64,000 nt of DNA from Crossiella cryophila (lineage in GTDB: Bacteria; Actinomycetota; Actinomycetes; Mycobacteriales; Pseudonocardiaceae). The translations under genes were made by a program, and so were the position numbers. Below the pieces are notes generated by a model that saw only the letters and a program-made list of their open reading frames with translations, searched no databases and was not told where the DNA came from. Where the stretch lies: NCBI RefSeq assembly GCF_014204915.1, contig NZ_JACHMH010000001.1, forward strand, positions 2,418,001 to 2,482,000. Direction: 5' to 3'. Positions 1-8,500 of the stretch are shown in pieces; position 1 is the stretch's first letter; each line of letters starts with the position of its first letter.

Positions 1-279
1 GCCGGGGCGCCGGTGACCGGCCGGATGATCAACCTCGGCAGCGGCCGCGCGGTGAGCATCCGCGAACTGGTGCGCACCTTCGTGGCCGCGGCCGGGCTGC
101 CGCCGGAGATGCTGCACGAGCGCAACCGGCGGGTGGCCAGCCTCGGCGGGGACTGGACCCAGGTCGACATCGGACTGGCCAGGGACCTGCTCGGCTGGTC
201 GCCGCGGATCCCGCTGGCGGACTCGCTGCGCGACATGTGGCGCACCGCGGTGGCCGAACAGGTCGTCGCCGGAAGCTGA
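1..279 (+). CDS. NDP-sugar epimerase/4-ketoreductase, C-terminal part only
   Basis: The reading frame is open from the first base, so this is the 3' end of a gene that begins outside the window; about 92 residues are visible. The text around INLGSGRAVSIRELV and TQVDIGLARDLLGWSPRIPL is the C-terminal substrate-side region of extended SDR sugar epimerases and ketoreductases. It resembles the end of the complete SDR gene at 18081-19043 ([16 protein letters not shown]), so the two are paralogous. The N-terminal nucleotide-binding and YxxxK parts are not visible, so the reaction (4-ketoreduction, epimerisation or dehydration) cannot be fixed. It converges on the N-methyltransferase gene, with a shared terminator between them, and fits the deoxysugar pathway of the cluster. 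Confidence 0.8.
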   Translation, partial: AGAPVTGRMINLGSGRAVSIRELVRTFVAAAGLPPEMLHERNRRVASLGGDWTQVDIGLARDLLGWSPRIPLADSLRDMWRTAVAEQVVAGS

Positions 280-302
280 AAACCCTTTAGTACCAACGAA
301 AA

Positions 303-345
303 CGCCACTGGGCCGGTCCCGATTCCGGGGACCGGCCCAGTGGCG
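303..345. terminator. Bidirectional hairpin terminator
   Basis: A perfect 18-bp stem (303-320 with 328-345, 7-nt loop) lies between the 3' ends of two convergent genes. It has no long T-run, as is common in high-GC actinomycetes. It would end transcripts from both sides. Confidence 0.8.
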
Positions 346-353
346 TGCGGTGC

Positions 354-1082
354 TCAGCGCAGTGGCTGATCGGTGCGGGTGCCGACGAACAGGCCGCAGT
401 TGAACCGGCCGCCGGGCAGGTACTCCACCCGGCAGCCGGCCTGCTCGAAGGCCGCCTCGTACTGCTCGCGCTCGAACAGGGTCATCCAGTGCACATCGGT
501 GTAGTGCTTGATGCCCGCGTCCCGCTGCGCGTCGATGTAGTGCACGGTCATCGGCACCTGGTCGCCCTCCCTGGTGGAGTGCGAGACCCGCACCGTGACC
601 CGGTCCGGCGTGCGCACCAGGTCGTTGGCGATGTAGCCGGGCAGGAAACCGTCCGGGAAGTACCAGGGCTCGATGATGATGACCCCGCCCGGGTTGAGGT
701 GGTGCGCGAAGCTCTTCAGCGTGCTGTCCAGCGCGGCGGTGCTGCCGACGTAGCCGATCGAGCTGAACATGCAGACCACCGCGTCGAAGGTGCGCTCGAC
801 GTGGAAATCGCGCATATCTCCTTGGTACACCGGGATATCCGGCATCGCCCGGTTCGCCCTGGCGATCATGTGCTCGGACTGCTCCAGCCCGGCCACGGTG
901 CCGAACTCCTGCTTGAGGTGGGCCAGGTGCCCGCCGGTGCCGCAGGCCACGTCCAGCAGCGAGGCGGCATCGGGTTTGCGCGCGCGCACCAGCGCGGCCA
1001 ACTCGGCCGACTCGCCCGCGTAGTCCTTGTCACGACTGGCGTAGATCAGGTCGTAGATCTCGGCGTAGGCCGCGCCGTACAT
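354..1082 (-). CDS. Deoxyaminosugar N-methyltransferase (DesVI/TylM1-like)
   Basis: A 242-residue class I SAM methyltransferase. Motif I is LLDVACGTGGH near residues 42-52, followed by the acidic QGDMRDF stretch, VCMFSSIGY and GGVIIIEPWYFP. This series is characteristic of the DesVI/TylM1 family, which methylates the 3-amino group of NDP-activated deoxysugars twice to give a dimethylamino sugar. With the 3-aminotransferase at 16961-18079 and the 2,3-dehydratase at 21028-22479 it predicts a 2,3,6-trideoxy-3-dimethylaminohexose such as angolosamine or rhodosamine; stereochemistry cannot be read from sequence. It lies downstream of the alpha/beta hydrolase gene on the same strand, 39 bp away, and may be co-transcribed with it. 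Family assignment is firm; the exact substrate is inferred. Confidence 0.85.
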   Translation of the reverse strand: MYGAAYAEIYDLIYASRDKDYAGESAELAALVRARKPDAASLLDVACGTGGHLAHLKQEFGTVAGLEQSEHMIARANRAMPDIPVYQGDMRDFHVERTFDAVVCMFSSIGYVGSTAALDSTLKSFAHHLNPGGVIIIEPWYFPDGFLPGYIANDLVRTPDRVTVRVSHSTREGDQVPMTVHYIDAQRDAGIKHYTDVHWMTLFEREQYEAAFEQAGCRVEYLPGGRFNCGLFVGTRTDQPLR

Positions 1083-1121
1083 GTCATCACCAACCTCGGT
1101 GTGGGATGGGGGATCCAGGGG

Positions 1122-2552
1122 TCAGGCGGGCAGGCTCGGTCGCGGCACGGTGCTCGCGCACACGGTGTCCGCGGCGGGCAGCTCGCCGTCCAGCAGGTAC
1201 CGCTCGACCAGTTCGTCCACTGCCGCGTTGCCGCGGAAGGCGTAGATCTCGTGCTGGCCGGAGTCCTCGACGGTGATCAGCCGGTGGCCCAGGCGTTCGG
1301 CCATGGCCGCGCCGCCCGGGTAGTAGTCGATCGGGTCGCCGTCGGCGTGCACGATCAGCCCGGCCGGGTAGCCCGCGCGGCGCAGCGTGGCGGGTCGCTC
1401 CGGCGGGGTGAAGGTGCGGAAGGCGCCGCTGAAGGGCTGGGCGCGCATCACGCCGTAGCCGTAGGGGAACTTCTCCCGGAACTCGCGCATGTCCGCGAAG
1501 TAGGTCTCCAGGTCGGTGGGCCAGTCCTTCTCCGCGATCACCGCGTCCAGCACGCCGCAGCGGGTCTCGCCCTCGGTCTCCGCCGGCGGCCAGATCCGCT
1601 CGTCGGCCAGCCACTTCTCGGCCAGTCCCTTGTCGCCGGTGCGCAGGTCGGCGACCAGCCTGCCCAGCTCCTCCCAGCGGGCCCGGTCCGCCGAGCGGGA
1701 ACCCAGCGCGCAGTCCAGCAGGGTGCGCAACGCGGTGCTCTCCGGCTGGGCGCCGAGCGCGGCCACCGCCTCCTCCACGGTGGCCAGCACGGCCGCCGCG
1801 GAATCGCCGAGTGAGAAATGTCCGGATCGTCCCGCGACCCATTCCGCCCATTTATCGAGATTTGCCCGATTTGCCGTGCCCTGCGCCATGAGCTGTTCCC
1901 GCCAGGACCAGTCCGGGTGCACGCAGGAATCGAGCACGTTGCGGTCCAGCCGGTCCGGGAACAGCACGCCGTAGACCGCGCCTGCGTAAGTGCCGTAGGT
2001 GTAACCGAGGTAATTGATCTTGTCTTCGCCCAGCGCGGCCCGGATCACGTCCATGTCCCTGACCACGTTCGGGGTGTTGAAGTGCGGGCGCTGCGGACCA
2101 CCGGCCCGCTGGGCGCCTTCCTCACGCGCCCGAGCGTCCTCGGCGATGGTGGCGAACAGGGCATCCGGCGGCCTGGAGTCGGGTTTCGCCTGGACAGCGG
2201 TGATCTCGGCGAGCAGCGGGGTGGAGCCGCCGGTGCCACGCGGGTCGAACCCGATCACGTCGTAGCGCTCGGTCAGCCGGGTGTGCGCCAGCACGGCCGG
2301 GAAACGGGTGCCGAGGCCGAAATAACCGCCGGGGCCGCCATTGAGGGTGAGCAGGATGCCGCGTCGAGTGGCCGGGTCCGTCGCCTTTTTCCGGCTAATG
2401 GCAATGGACAGCTTTTCGCCGCCGGGGTCGGCGTAATTCAGCGGGACCGCGATGGTCGCGTATTCGAGTCCATCGTCCTCGGTCGAGCCGGACCACACCG
2501 GTTCCTGGCGATAGAACTCGGACAGGCCGGGCGGTGGCGTTTCAGTGGTCAT
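1122..2552 (-). CDS. TAP-like alpha/beta hydrolase with Thr in place of nucleophile Ser
   Basis: A 476-residue alpha/beta hydrolase of the tripeptidyl aminopeptidase (SlpD/E, TAP-like) family. Family landmarks are LNGGPGG, FDPRGTGGS and a C-terminal TAP-like domain with the acid region ADGDPIDYYP and the histidine in GQHEIY. The nucleophile elbow, usually GxSxG, reads GYTYG, so the catalytic serine is Thr185 (codon ACC). There is no signal peptide, so it should be cytosolic, unlike the secreted peptidases of the family. ATG 2552 is taken as start; an ATG at 2573 is in frame and neither has an ideal ribosome site. It is divergent from the acyltransferase gene at 2733 and sits inside the cluster, so it may act on a pathway thioester, ester or peptide bond; its role is unknown. 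Confidence 0.75.
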   Translation of the reverse strand: MTTETPPPGLSEFYRQEPVWSGSTEDDGLEYATIAVPLNYADPGGEKLSIAISRKKATDPATRRGILLTLNGGPGGYFGLGTRFPAVLAHTRLTERYDVIGFDPRGTGGSTPLLAEITAVQAKPDSRPPDALFATIAEDARAREEGAQRAGGPQRPHFNTPNVVRDMDVIRAALGEDKINYLGYTYGTYAGAVYGVLFPDRLDRNVLDSCVHPDWSWREQLMAQGTANRANLDKWAEWVAGRSGHFSLGDSAAAVLATVEEAVAALGAQPESTALRTLLDCALGSRSADRARWEELGRLVADLRTGDKGLAEKWLADERIWPPAETEGETRCGVLDAVIAEKDWPTDLETYFADMREFREKFPYGYGVMRAQPFSGAFRTFTPPERPATLRRAGYPAGLIVHADGDPIDYYPGGAAMAERLGHRLITVEDSGQHEIYAFRGNAAVDELVERYLLDGELPAADTVCASTVPRPSLPA

Positions 2553-2732
2553 GGCGCTCAGCTCGACCTCCATAAATAGGAAATTCCCGAGGCTCAGGGT
2601 CGCCAGGCCACCTTGAATGCCCGTGGAAGCGGGCTTGACCTGCCGGTGGTTCCCGGCCTCGATCCGGCCAGGCTCAGGCGAGCCTCGACAGGCCGCCCGC
2701 ACCCTCGGCCCAACCGAGGAAAGGGATCGGAG

Positions 2733-3734
2733 ATGTCACCAGTGACAGCGCGGTCCGAGCCGCCGGTCGTGCTGCTGTTCCCTGGCCAGGGCGCCCAGCA
2801 CCCGCGGATGGCGGCCGGCCTCTACCAGCACGAGCAGACCTTCACCGCCTGGATGGACCGGGCCTTCGAGCTGTTCGGCGCGGACGGTCCCCGGCTGCGC
2901 GCGGCCTGGCTGGCCGCGGAACCGGGGCCGGACTACGACGACGTGTCGGTGGCCCAGCCGCTGCTCTACGCGGTCAACCACGCGATGGGCCGGATGGTGC
3001 TGGACTGGGGCGTGCGCCCGGTGGCGCTGCTCGGGCACAGCGTGGGCGAGATGGCCGCGGCCACCCTGGCCGGGGTGCTCGAGTTCGCCGACGGCATCCG
3101 GCTGATGGACGAGCGGATCACCGAGTTCACCAACACCCCGCCGGGCGGGATGCTCGCGGTGTCGGCCTCGGTGGCCGAGGTCGCGGACCTGCTGGGCGAG
3201 CGGGTGCACCTGGCCGCGGTGAACGCGCCCCGTCAGCTGCTGCTGGCCGGAGAGGCCGAGCCGCTGGCCGAGGCGGCCCGGACGCTGACCGAGCGGCACG
3301 TGGTCTGCCGGGATGTGCTTGCCCGGCAGGCATTCCACAGCCCGGTGGTGGCGCGGGCGGTGACCGCCTCCCTGCCCGGCTGGCGCTCGGTGCCGCTCGC
3401 CCCGCCGCGGCTGCGGCTCTACTCCGCCTACACCCAGGGCGTGCTCACCGACGAGACCGCGCGGGATCCGGTGTTCTGGGCCAACCAGGCCGCCGACACC
3501 GTGTATTTCGCGCCCACGCTGACCAGGTTGCTGGCCGAGCACGGCGACTGCGTGCTGGTGGAGGCCGGGCCGGGCACCAGCCTGAGCGTGCTGGGCCGCC
3601 GCCAGCCCTCGGTGGTCAAGGGCGGCGGCCGGGTGCTGCCGCTGCTGCCCGACCGGCACCGGGGCGACCAGCTCGACCAGGACACCACCACCGCGGCGCG
3701 GCTCGCCCTGTCCGCGCCCGTTCCCACTGCGTGA
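2733..3734 (+). CDS. Discrete malonyl-CoA-type acyltransferase (DpsD/AknF-like)
   Basis: A 333-residue stand-alone acyltransferase. It starts LLFPGQGAQ, carries the nucleophile elbow GHSVGEM (Ser103) and has QAFHSP where malonyl-specific enzymes have HAFH. Full length is typical of FabD and of the discrete ATs found beside DpsC-type KAS III proteins in anthracycline clusters. The ATG at 2733 follows GAGGAAAGG at a good distance. It heads an operon with the aromatase/cyclase (24 bp later) and the ACP. Possible roles are malonyl loading of the type II ACP, or thioesterase-like editing of wrongly primed ACP as proposed for DpsD homologues. The malonyl preference rests on the HAFH-like motif only. 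Confidence 0.85.
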   Translation: MSPVTARSEPPVVLLFPGQGAQHPRMAAGLYQHEQTFTAWMDRAFELFGADGPRLRAAWLAAEPGPDYDDVSVAQPLLYAVNHAMGRMVLDWGVRPVALLGHSVGEMAAATLAGVLEFADGIRLMDERITEFTNTPPGGMLAVSASVAEVADLLGERVHLAAVNAPRQLLLAGEAEPLAEAARTLTERHVVCRDVLARQAFHSPVVARAVTASLPGWRSVPLAPPRLRLYSAYTQGVLTDETARDPVFWANQAADTVYFAPTLTRLLAEHGDCVLVEAGPGTSLSVLGRRQPSVVKGGGRVLPLLPDRHRGDQLDQDTTTAARLALSAPVPTA

Positions 3735-3758
3735 TCACGGAAAGCAGAGAGGCGCCTG

Positions 3759-4706
3759 ATGACCAGCACCGAATCGACCCGCACCGAGGTCACCCACCGG
3801 ATCGCGGTGGCCGCACCGGCGGAGGCGGTCTACCGGATCGTCGCCGACGTGTCCCGGTGGCCGCTGTACTTCCCGCCCACGGTGCGGGCCGAGCGGATCG
3901 CGGGTGACGACACCGAGGAACGCATCCGGATCTGCGCGCTGGCCAACGGCGACCTGCGCAGCTGGGAGTCCCGCCGCAGGCTGTTCCCTGACCGGTTCCG
4001 GGTGGAGTTCGAGCAGGTCGTGACCGCGGACCCGGTGGCGGCGATGGGTGGGACCTGGACGGTGCTGCCCACCGACGGCGGCTGCGAGATCGCGCTGGAC
4101 CACCACTACCGGGCCGTCGGCGACGATCCGGCGAAGCTGGCCCGGATCGCCAGCGCGGTGGAGACCAACAGCGTGGCCGAGCTGGCCAACCTCAAGCGGG
4201 TGGCCGAGCGCGCGGCCGAGGAGGCCGAGCTGCTCTTCGAGTTCGCCGACACCGAGACCTTCGCCGCGCCGATCGAACAGGTCTACGACTTCCTCTACGA
4301 CGCGGCCAAGTGGCCCGAGCGGCTGCCGCACGTGGTGCGGCTGGACCTGCGCGAGGACACCACCGGGTTGCAGCACATGGAGATGGACACCCGCTCGCCG
4401 GACGGCTCGGTGCACACCACGATCTCCGGCCGGGTCTGCGAGCCGAACCGGCTCATCTCCTACAAGCAGGTCAAGTTGCCGGCCGCGCTGCGCGCGCACA
4501 ACGGCGAGTGGCGCTTCGAGCCGACCGCCGACGGCCGGGTCCTGGTGACCGCCCGGCACCAGGTGTACCTGGACCCCGAGGGCATCGCCGCCCTGCCCAC
4601 CCCGCCGGAGTCGCTGGCGGCGGCCAGGACCGCGGTGCGCAACGCGCTCGGCGCGAACAGCCGGGCGACCTTGGCCAAGGCGCGCGAGCACGTCGAAGCG
4701 CGCTGA
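3759..4706 (+). CDS. Didomain polyketide aromatase/cyclase
   Basis: A 315-residue protein made of two consecutive SRPBCC (Bet v1-like) domains, roughly residues 8-150 and 160-300. Each begins with the typical VTHRIAVAAPAEAVYRIV or TFAAPIEQVYDFLYD helix-grip start; WPLYFPPTV is the polyketide cyclase signature. Didomain ARO/CYCs close and aromatise the first ring of C-9-reduced polyketides, which agrees with the ActIII-type reductase at 9894-10673. It is translated 24 bp after the acyltransferase gene and 36 bp before the ACP gene, so these three are one transcript. Regiospecificity (C7-C12 or C9-C14) cannot be read from the sequence with certainty. Confidence 0.9.
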   Translation: MTSTESTRTEVTHRIAVAAPAEAVYRIVADVSRWPLYFPPTVRAERIAGDDTEERIRICALANGDLRSWESRRRLFPDRFRVEFEQVVTADPVAAMGGTWTVLPTDGGCEIALDHHYRAVGDDPAKLARIASAVETNSVAELANLKRVAERAAEEAELLFEFADTETFAAPIEQVYDFLYDAAKWPERLPHVVRLDLREDTTGLQHMEMDTRSPDGSVHTTISGRVCEPNRLISYKQVKLPAALRAHNGEWRFEPTADGRVLVTARHQVYLDPEGIAALPTPPESLAAARTAVRNALGANSRATLAKAREHVEAR

Positions 4707-4742
4707 CCCCCGACCGAACCACAGAATGAAGGTGATCTCCGC

Positions 4743-5012
4743 ATGAGTACCCAGCTGACCCTGGACGAGCTGAAGGAGTTCCTGGCCCGCGCGGTGGGCG
4801 AGGACGAGTCCGTCGACCTGGACGGCGACGTCCTGGACACTAACCTGATGGACCTGGGCTTCGACTCGCTCGCGATCATCGACACCACGAGCAGGCTGGA
4901 ACGGCACTTCAAGATCAAGATCCCGGAGTCGGCGGCCGCGGACATCGAGACCCCTCGGCACCTGCTCGACCTGGTCAACCAGCAGGTCGCGCTGGCCGGG
5001 TCCACGGTCTGA
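4743..5012 (+). CDS. Type II polyketide acyl carrier protein
   Basis: An 89-residue ACP with the phosphopantetheine site DLGFDSLAI (Ser42). The acidic helix around it and the total length match minimal-PKS ACPs such as ActI-ORF3 and TcmM. It would carry the growing poly-beta-keto chain for the KS-alpha/CLF pair, which in this cluster is encoded separately on the opposite strand 0.9 kb downstream rather than in the usual KS-CLF-ACP order. It is the last gene of its transcript: a strong hairpin follows after 28 bp. Confidence 0.95.
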   Translation: MSTQLTLDELKEFLARAVGEDESVDLDGDVLDTNLMDLGFDSLAIIDTTSRLERHFKIKIPESAAADIETPRHLLDLVNQQVALAGSTV

Positions 5013-5040
5013 GGCTGGGCTGCCACCTTCCTGGGCTGGT

Positions 5041-5077
5041 CAGGGGCGCCACGCTCGCGCTGGGCGTGGCGCCCCTG
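5041..5077 (+). terminator. Strong hairpin terminator after the ACP gene
   Basis: A perfect 14-bp GC-rich stem (5041-5054 with 5064-5077, 9-nt loop) starts 28 bp after the ACP stop codon and closes the AT-ARO/CYC-ACP operon. Confidence 0.8.
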
Positions 5078-5092
5078 GTCTGGTATTGCCAG

Positions 5093-5126
5093 TGAGTAAC
5101 TCATGGACTATTGGTGTGACTATTCA
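5093..5126. promoter_or_regulatory. Palindrome plus 17-mer shared with position 57891
   Basis: Bases 5093-5103 form the perfect palindrome TGAGTAACTCA. Bases 5110-5126 (ATTGGTGTGACTATTCA) recur exactly, inverted, at 57891-57907; at that copy the bases GTGAATAGTCAC form a 10/12 dyad. Both copies lie in locally AT-richer intergenic DNA. An operator or promoter element is the simplest reading. This copy lies 66 bp upstream of the small frameshifted gene at 5192. Confidence 0.4.
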
Positions 5127-5191
5127 GTGTTGTCTCCCTGCTCCTTGTCCTAGGGTCATCTTTACCCGCCGGGTGAGTAGGAGATCATAAG

Positions 5192-5553
5192 TTGAAGTCA
5201 TCTGCTCTCCGGTCACTCCCTGTCGGCGCTCCTGGCGAAGTGAGAGCGACCTTCGAAAAGCTGGAGAACGCCTCGCCGGCCCGCAGGGAGAAATTTGACA
5301 CGGCATTGGCCGTTGCCTGCGCCCCCAGGGGGTTACGTTCGACCCCAGGGTCGAGTCGGTGGCCTTTACGGCTGAGATGCTCATCTCCGTTCGGGAGAAT
5401 AATTCAGCGCAGGTGAGTGTCCGGAATGACGGCAAGCTGTCACTTGGCAAGATCGTGTCTGCTGAAGGGCAGTTCAAGGCCACTGGTGCTGTTCCCGCGG
5501 GCGTCACGAGCGCCAACATCGCCGGCTGCATCGCAGAAGCAAGCCAGGACTAG
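5192..5553 (+). pseudogene. Small unknown gene apparently split by a frameshift
   Basis: Two overlapping reading frames make sense only if joined. The first, from ATG 5192, gives a natural-looking segment (EVRATFEKLENASPARREK, then FDTALAVAC) and becomes implausible after about 5330. The -1 frame, open from 5299, continues as VTFDPRVESVAFTAEML and runs to the stop at 5551-5553. The switch falls in a CCCCCAGGGGG run (5322-5332), where one base gained or lost would restore a protein of about 120 residues. It could be a genuine mutation, a sequencing error or, less likely, programmed frameshifting. I do not recognise the family. Codon use is lower in GC than in the neighbouring PKS genes. The next gene, a small membrane protein, starts 18 bp later. 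Confidence 0.45.
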
Positions 5554-5571
5554 TTCCGGGGAGGCGGCACC

Positions 5572-5763
5572 TTGAACTTTCGTCAGAAATCGGTCTTCCT
5601 GGTCTGCATGGCGATATTCGGACTCGGGATTATGTCGCCGACAATCAAAGGCTCGCCGGTGCCGGCTCTTGTGGGCGTGCCGATCGCGGTCGTGGCACTT
5701 GGCGTGTTCATCGCCACGGTTGCGTCCGCGCGTTCCGGGAAGAACCGCGAGAGGTCCAAGTAG
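5572..5763 (+). CDS. Small two-helix membrane protein, unknown function
   Basis: A 63-residue protein starting at TTG 5572, preceded by GGGGAGG. Two hydrophobic segments (about residues 7-22 and 29-50) are separated by a short polar turn, and the tail SGKNRERSK is basic, so a two-pass protein with a cytoplasmic C-terminus is likely. It directly follows the frameshifted gene and shares its lower-GC codon use, so the two look like a small insertion into the polyketide cluster. No family is recognised. Confidence 0.55.
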   Translation: MNFRQKSVFLVCMAIFGLGIMSPTIKGSPVPALVGVPIAVVALGVFIATVASARSGKNRERSK

Positions 5764-5841
5764 GATCCGCTCCAGGAAATGGGTGGCATTCCCGTTCGCC
5801 GCCAGCCTGGTGGATCGCAGATCTGATGCCAAATGCGGGAA

Positions 5842-5880
5842 CGGGGCGGGCGCACGGCTTGCGCACCCGCCCCGCCTTTT
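5842..5880. terminator. Terminator between small membrane gene and CLF gene
   Basis: A 9-bp outer stem (5842-5850 with 5866-5874) with a bulged inner stem is followed by CCTTTT on the plus strand. It lies between convergent 3' ends (5763 and 5885) and probably serves both. Confidence 0.7.
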
Positions 5881-5884
5881 GCGT

Positions 5885-7099
5885 TCACGGCCTGGTCAGC
5901 ACCATGGCCGAGGCGAACCCGCCGTGACCGCGGGAGAGCACCAGCGCGGTGCCGATCTCCTGCGCCCTCGGCGAGCCCACCACCAGGTCCAGTGCCGGGT
6001 CGGCCTGCTCCGGCTCGATGCCCGGCACCGCCGGGATCATGCCGTCGCGCAGGCTGAGCAGCGCGGTGGCCGCGTCCAGCGCGGAGCCGCCGGAGAGCAG
6101 CCTGCCCACCAGCACCTTGGGTGCGCTGACCGGGACCCGGCGGTCGCCGAAGATCGTGCGCAACGCGGTGGCCTCCGCGGTGTCCAGGGCGGGCACCCCG
6201 GCCGCGTCGGCGAAGACCACGTCGACGTCCGCGGCGGTGATCCCGGCCTCGGTCAGCGCGGCCCGCGCCGCCCGGACCAGGGCGCCGCCGCCGGCGGGCT
6301 CCGGGTCGAAGGCCGCGCCGTGGCCGGCCAGCACCCCGTACACCGAGGGCGCGCCGCGCTCGGCCGCGCCCGCCCGGGTCTCCATGATCAGCACCGCGCC
6401 GCCCTCGCCCGGCACGAAACCGCCGCTGTCCGGGTGGAAGGGCAGGTAGGCCCGGTCCGGGTCATCGCCCCGGCAGACCCCGGCGGCCACCGACAGGGTG
6501 GACAGGCCGTAGGGGCACAACATGCTGTCGAAGCCGCCAGCGGTCATCACCGCGGTGCCCTTGCGCACCCGCCTGCGGGCGAAGGCCAGCGAGTCCAGCC
6601 CGCCCGCCTGTTCGGAGATCACCACCCCGCTCGGGCCGCGCATGCCGTTGCGGATGGAGATCTGGCCCGAGTTCACCGCGTAGTACCAGGCGAAGGACAT
6701 GTACGGGCTGACCTCCTCCCAGCCCTGACCCCACAGCTTCTGCAACTGCTGCTGACCGAACTCCAGCCCGCCGGTGGCGCCGGAGACGGCCACGCCCATC
6801 GAGTACTCGCCCAGCGCGGCCGGATCCACCGCCGCGTCGGCCAGTGCCGCGTCCGCGCACACCATGGCCAGCCGGGTGAGCCGGTCGGTCTGCGGCAGCA
6901 GCTTGCGCGGGAAGGCCAGTTCGGCCTCGGACTCGGGCACCTCGGCGGCCAGCCGGACCGGGTAGCCGGTGGTGTCGAAGCGGGTGAAGGGCCGGATCGC
7001 GGACTCACCCTTGAGCGTTGCCGCCCAATAGCTCTCGGTGTCGGTGCCGTTCGGCGCGAGCACGCCGATGCCGGTGACCACCACGTCCTGATCGCTCAT
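5885..7099 (-). CDS. Type II PKS chain-length factor (KS-beta)
   Basis: A 404-residue ketosynthase-fold protein. The active-site cysteine is replaced by glutamine in the segment [11 protein letters not shown] (Gln164), which is the diagnostic feature of chain-length factors; the C-terminal [11 protein letters not shown] segment is also typical. With KS-alpha it forms the heterodimer that sets polyketide length. The ATG at 7099 overlaps the KS-alpha stop in an ATGA quartet, so the two should be translationally coupled and made 1:1. Chain length (deca- or dodecaketide class) would need comparison of gatekeeper residues with characterised CLFs. Confidence 0.95.
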   Translation of the reverse strand: MSDQDVVVTGIGVLAPNGTDTESYWAATLKGESAIRPFTRFDTTGYPVRLAAEVPESEAELAFPRKLLPQTDRLTRLAMVCADAALADAAVDPAALGEYSMGVAVSGATGGLEFGQQQLQKLWGQGWEEVSPYMSFAWYYAVNSGQISIRNGMRGPSGVVISEQAGGLDSLAFARRRVRKGTAVMTAGGFDSMLCPYGLSTLSVAAGVCRGDDPDRAYLPFHPDSGGFVPGEGGAVLIMETRAGAAERGAPSVYGVLAGHGAAFDPEPAGGGALVRAARAALTEAGITAADVDVVFADAAGVPALDTAEATALRTIFGDRRVPVSAPKVLVGRLLSGGSALDAATALLSLRDGMIPAVPGIEPEQADPALDLVVGSPRAQEIGTALVLSRGHGGFASAMVLTRP

Positions 7100-8361
7100 G
7101 CCGCCCGCCCCCCTGAGGTGAGCGCCAGCGCGCTCTGGAAGCCGCCGAAGCCACTGCCCACGGTGAGCACCGCGTCCAGCCGCCGCTCCCGCGCGGTGTT
7201 GGGCACGTAGTCCAGGTCGCACTCGGGATCGGCCTCGGTCAGGTTCGCCGTCGGCACCACCACCCCGTGCTTGATGGACAGTGCGCAGGCGGCGATCTCG
7301 ATCGAGCCGATGGCGCCGAGGGAGTGCCCGACGATGGCCTTGATGCCGCTCATCGGCGTCCGGTAGGCGTGCTCGCCGAGGCTGCGCTTGACCGCCGCGG
7401 TCTCGTGCCGGTCGTTCTGCTTGGTGCCGGAGCCGTGCGCGTTGACGTAGTCGATGTCCTCGGCGTTGAGCCCGGCCTCGGCCATCGCCAGGTTGATCGC
7501 CTCGGCCATCTCCCTGCCGTCGGCCTTGAGCCCGGTCATGTGGAAGGCGTTGCAGCGGGCGGCGTACCCGGCCACCTCCGCGTAGATGGTGGCGCCGCGC
7601 CGCCGGGCGTGCTCGTACTCCTCCAGCACCAGCACGGCCGAACCCTCGCCAAGGATCAGCCCGGTGCGGTTGCGGTCGAAGGGCCTGCAGGCCGTGGCCG
7701 GATCGTCGTTGCGGGCCGAGGTGGCCTTGATCGAGTCGAAGCAGGTGAGGGTGATCGGCGAGATCGGCGCGTCGGTGGCGCCGGTGATCATGACGTCCGC
7801 CGCTCCGTCGCGGACCAGTTCGGCGGCGTAGCCGACCGAGTCGATGCCGGAGGTGCAGCCGGTGGAGATCACCGAGGCCGGGCCGAGCGCGCCGGTGCGG
7901 ATGGCCACCTCGGCCGCGATCGAGCTGGGCAGGAAGCCCTCGTAGAGGTGCGGCACGGCGTAGGCGGGATCCAGCACCCAGTCCTTGCCGCCGTTGGACA
8001 ACACGGCGTACTCCCGCTCCAGCGTGGTGGTGCCGCCGACCGCGCTGCCCAGCGCCACCCCGGTGCGCTCGGCCAGCTCACCGTCGATGACCAGGCCGCT
8101 GTCCAGCACCGCCTCCGTGGCCGAGACCAGCGCGAGCTGGGTGGCCCGGTCGGTCCGTCTGACCTCCTGCCGGGTCAGGCCGTGTAACAGCGGGTCGAAG
8201 TCGATTTCGGCGGCGACCTGGCAGCGGTGCGCGGCCGGGTCGAACGCGGTGATCCTGCGGGTCGCGGTCCTGCCGCTGACCAGCAGGTCCCAGAACGGCT
8301 GCGTCCCGATCCCTCCCGGCGCGGTCACGCCGATTCCAGTAATGACTGCCCGTCGGGCCAT
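7096..8361 (-). CDS. Type II PKS ketosynthase KS-alpha
   Basis: A 421-residue condensing enzyme with the catalytic cysteine in [10 protein letters not shown] (Cys169) and the histidines in [11 protein letters not shown] and [11 protein letters not shown]. It performs the repeated decarboxylative Claisen condensations of malonyl-ACP. It heads a two-gene minus-strand operon with the CLF. The upstream gap to the divergent SRPBCC gene at 8501 is 139 bp and contains repeats spaced 11 bp that fit a SARP-controlled divergent promoter. Confidence 0.96.
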   Translation of the reverse strand: MARRAVITGIGVTAPGGIGTQPFWDLLVSGRTATRRITAFDPAAHRCQVAAEIDFDPLLHGLTRQEVRRTDRATQLALVSATEAVLDSGLVIDGELAERTGVALGSAVGGTTTLEREYAVLSNGGKDWVLDPAYAVPHLYEGFLPSSIAAEVAIRTGALGPASVISTGCTSGIDSVGYAAELVRDGAADVMITGATDAPISPITLTCFDSIKATSARNDDPATACRPFDRNRTGLILGEGSAVLVLEEYEHARRRGATIYAEVAGYAARCNAFHMTGLKADGREMAEAINLAMAEAGLNAEDIDYVNAHGSGTKQNDRHETAAVKRSLGEHAYRTPMSGIKAIVGHSLGAIGSIEIAACALSIKHGVVVPTANLTEADPECDLDYVPNTARERRLDAVLTVGSGFGGFQSALALTSGGRAA

Positions 8362-8405
8362 GGGGCCTCCTTGAGATGCCGTCAGGGCGCAGCGTGCGGG
8401 CGGTC

Positions 8406-8445
8406 TCTCGACTCACGGTCCAGGCCCGTTCAAAAGGAGATCGAG
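8406..8445. promoter_or_regulatory. Candidate SARP binding site, 11-bp-spaced heptamers
   Basis: Four heptamers start exactly 11 bp apart: TCTCGAC (8406), GGTCCAG (8417), GTTCAAA (8428) and GATCGAG (8439). SARP activators are known to bind heptameric direct repeats with 11-bp phasing near -35. The site lies between the divergent KS-alpha and SRPBCC genes. TCGACnnnnGGTCCAG recurs at 13749-13764 before the ABC transporter genes. Confidence 0.4.
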
Positions 8446-8500
8446 CCGCCCCGGCGAGCCTGGCCCGGCCAGTACCGAGCAACTCGTGGTCGGAGGACCC

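Noticed and set aside
2656-2688. SARP site in the gap before the acyltransferase gene
   Set aside because: GCCTCGA occurs twice but 26 bp apart, not in 11-bp phase.
5359-5553. Independent small gene starting at GTG 5359
   Set aside because: Protein-like sequence continues upstream of this GTG in the same frame and there is no ribosome site; a frameshifted longer gene explains it better, though not conclusively.
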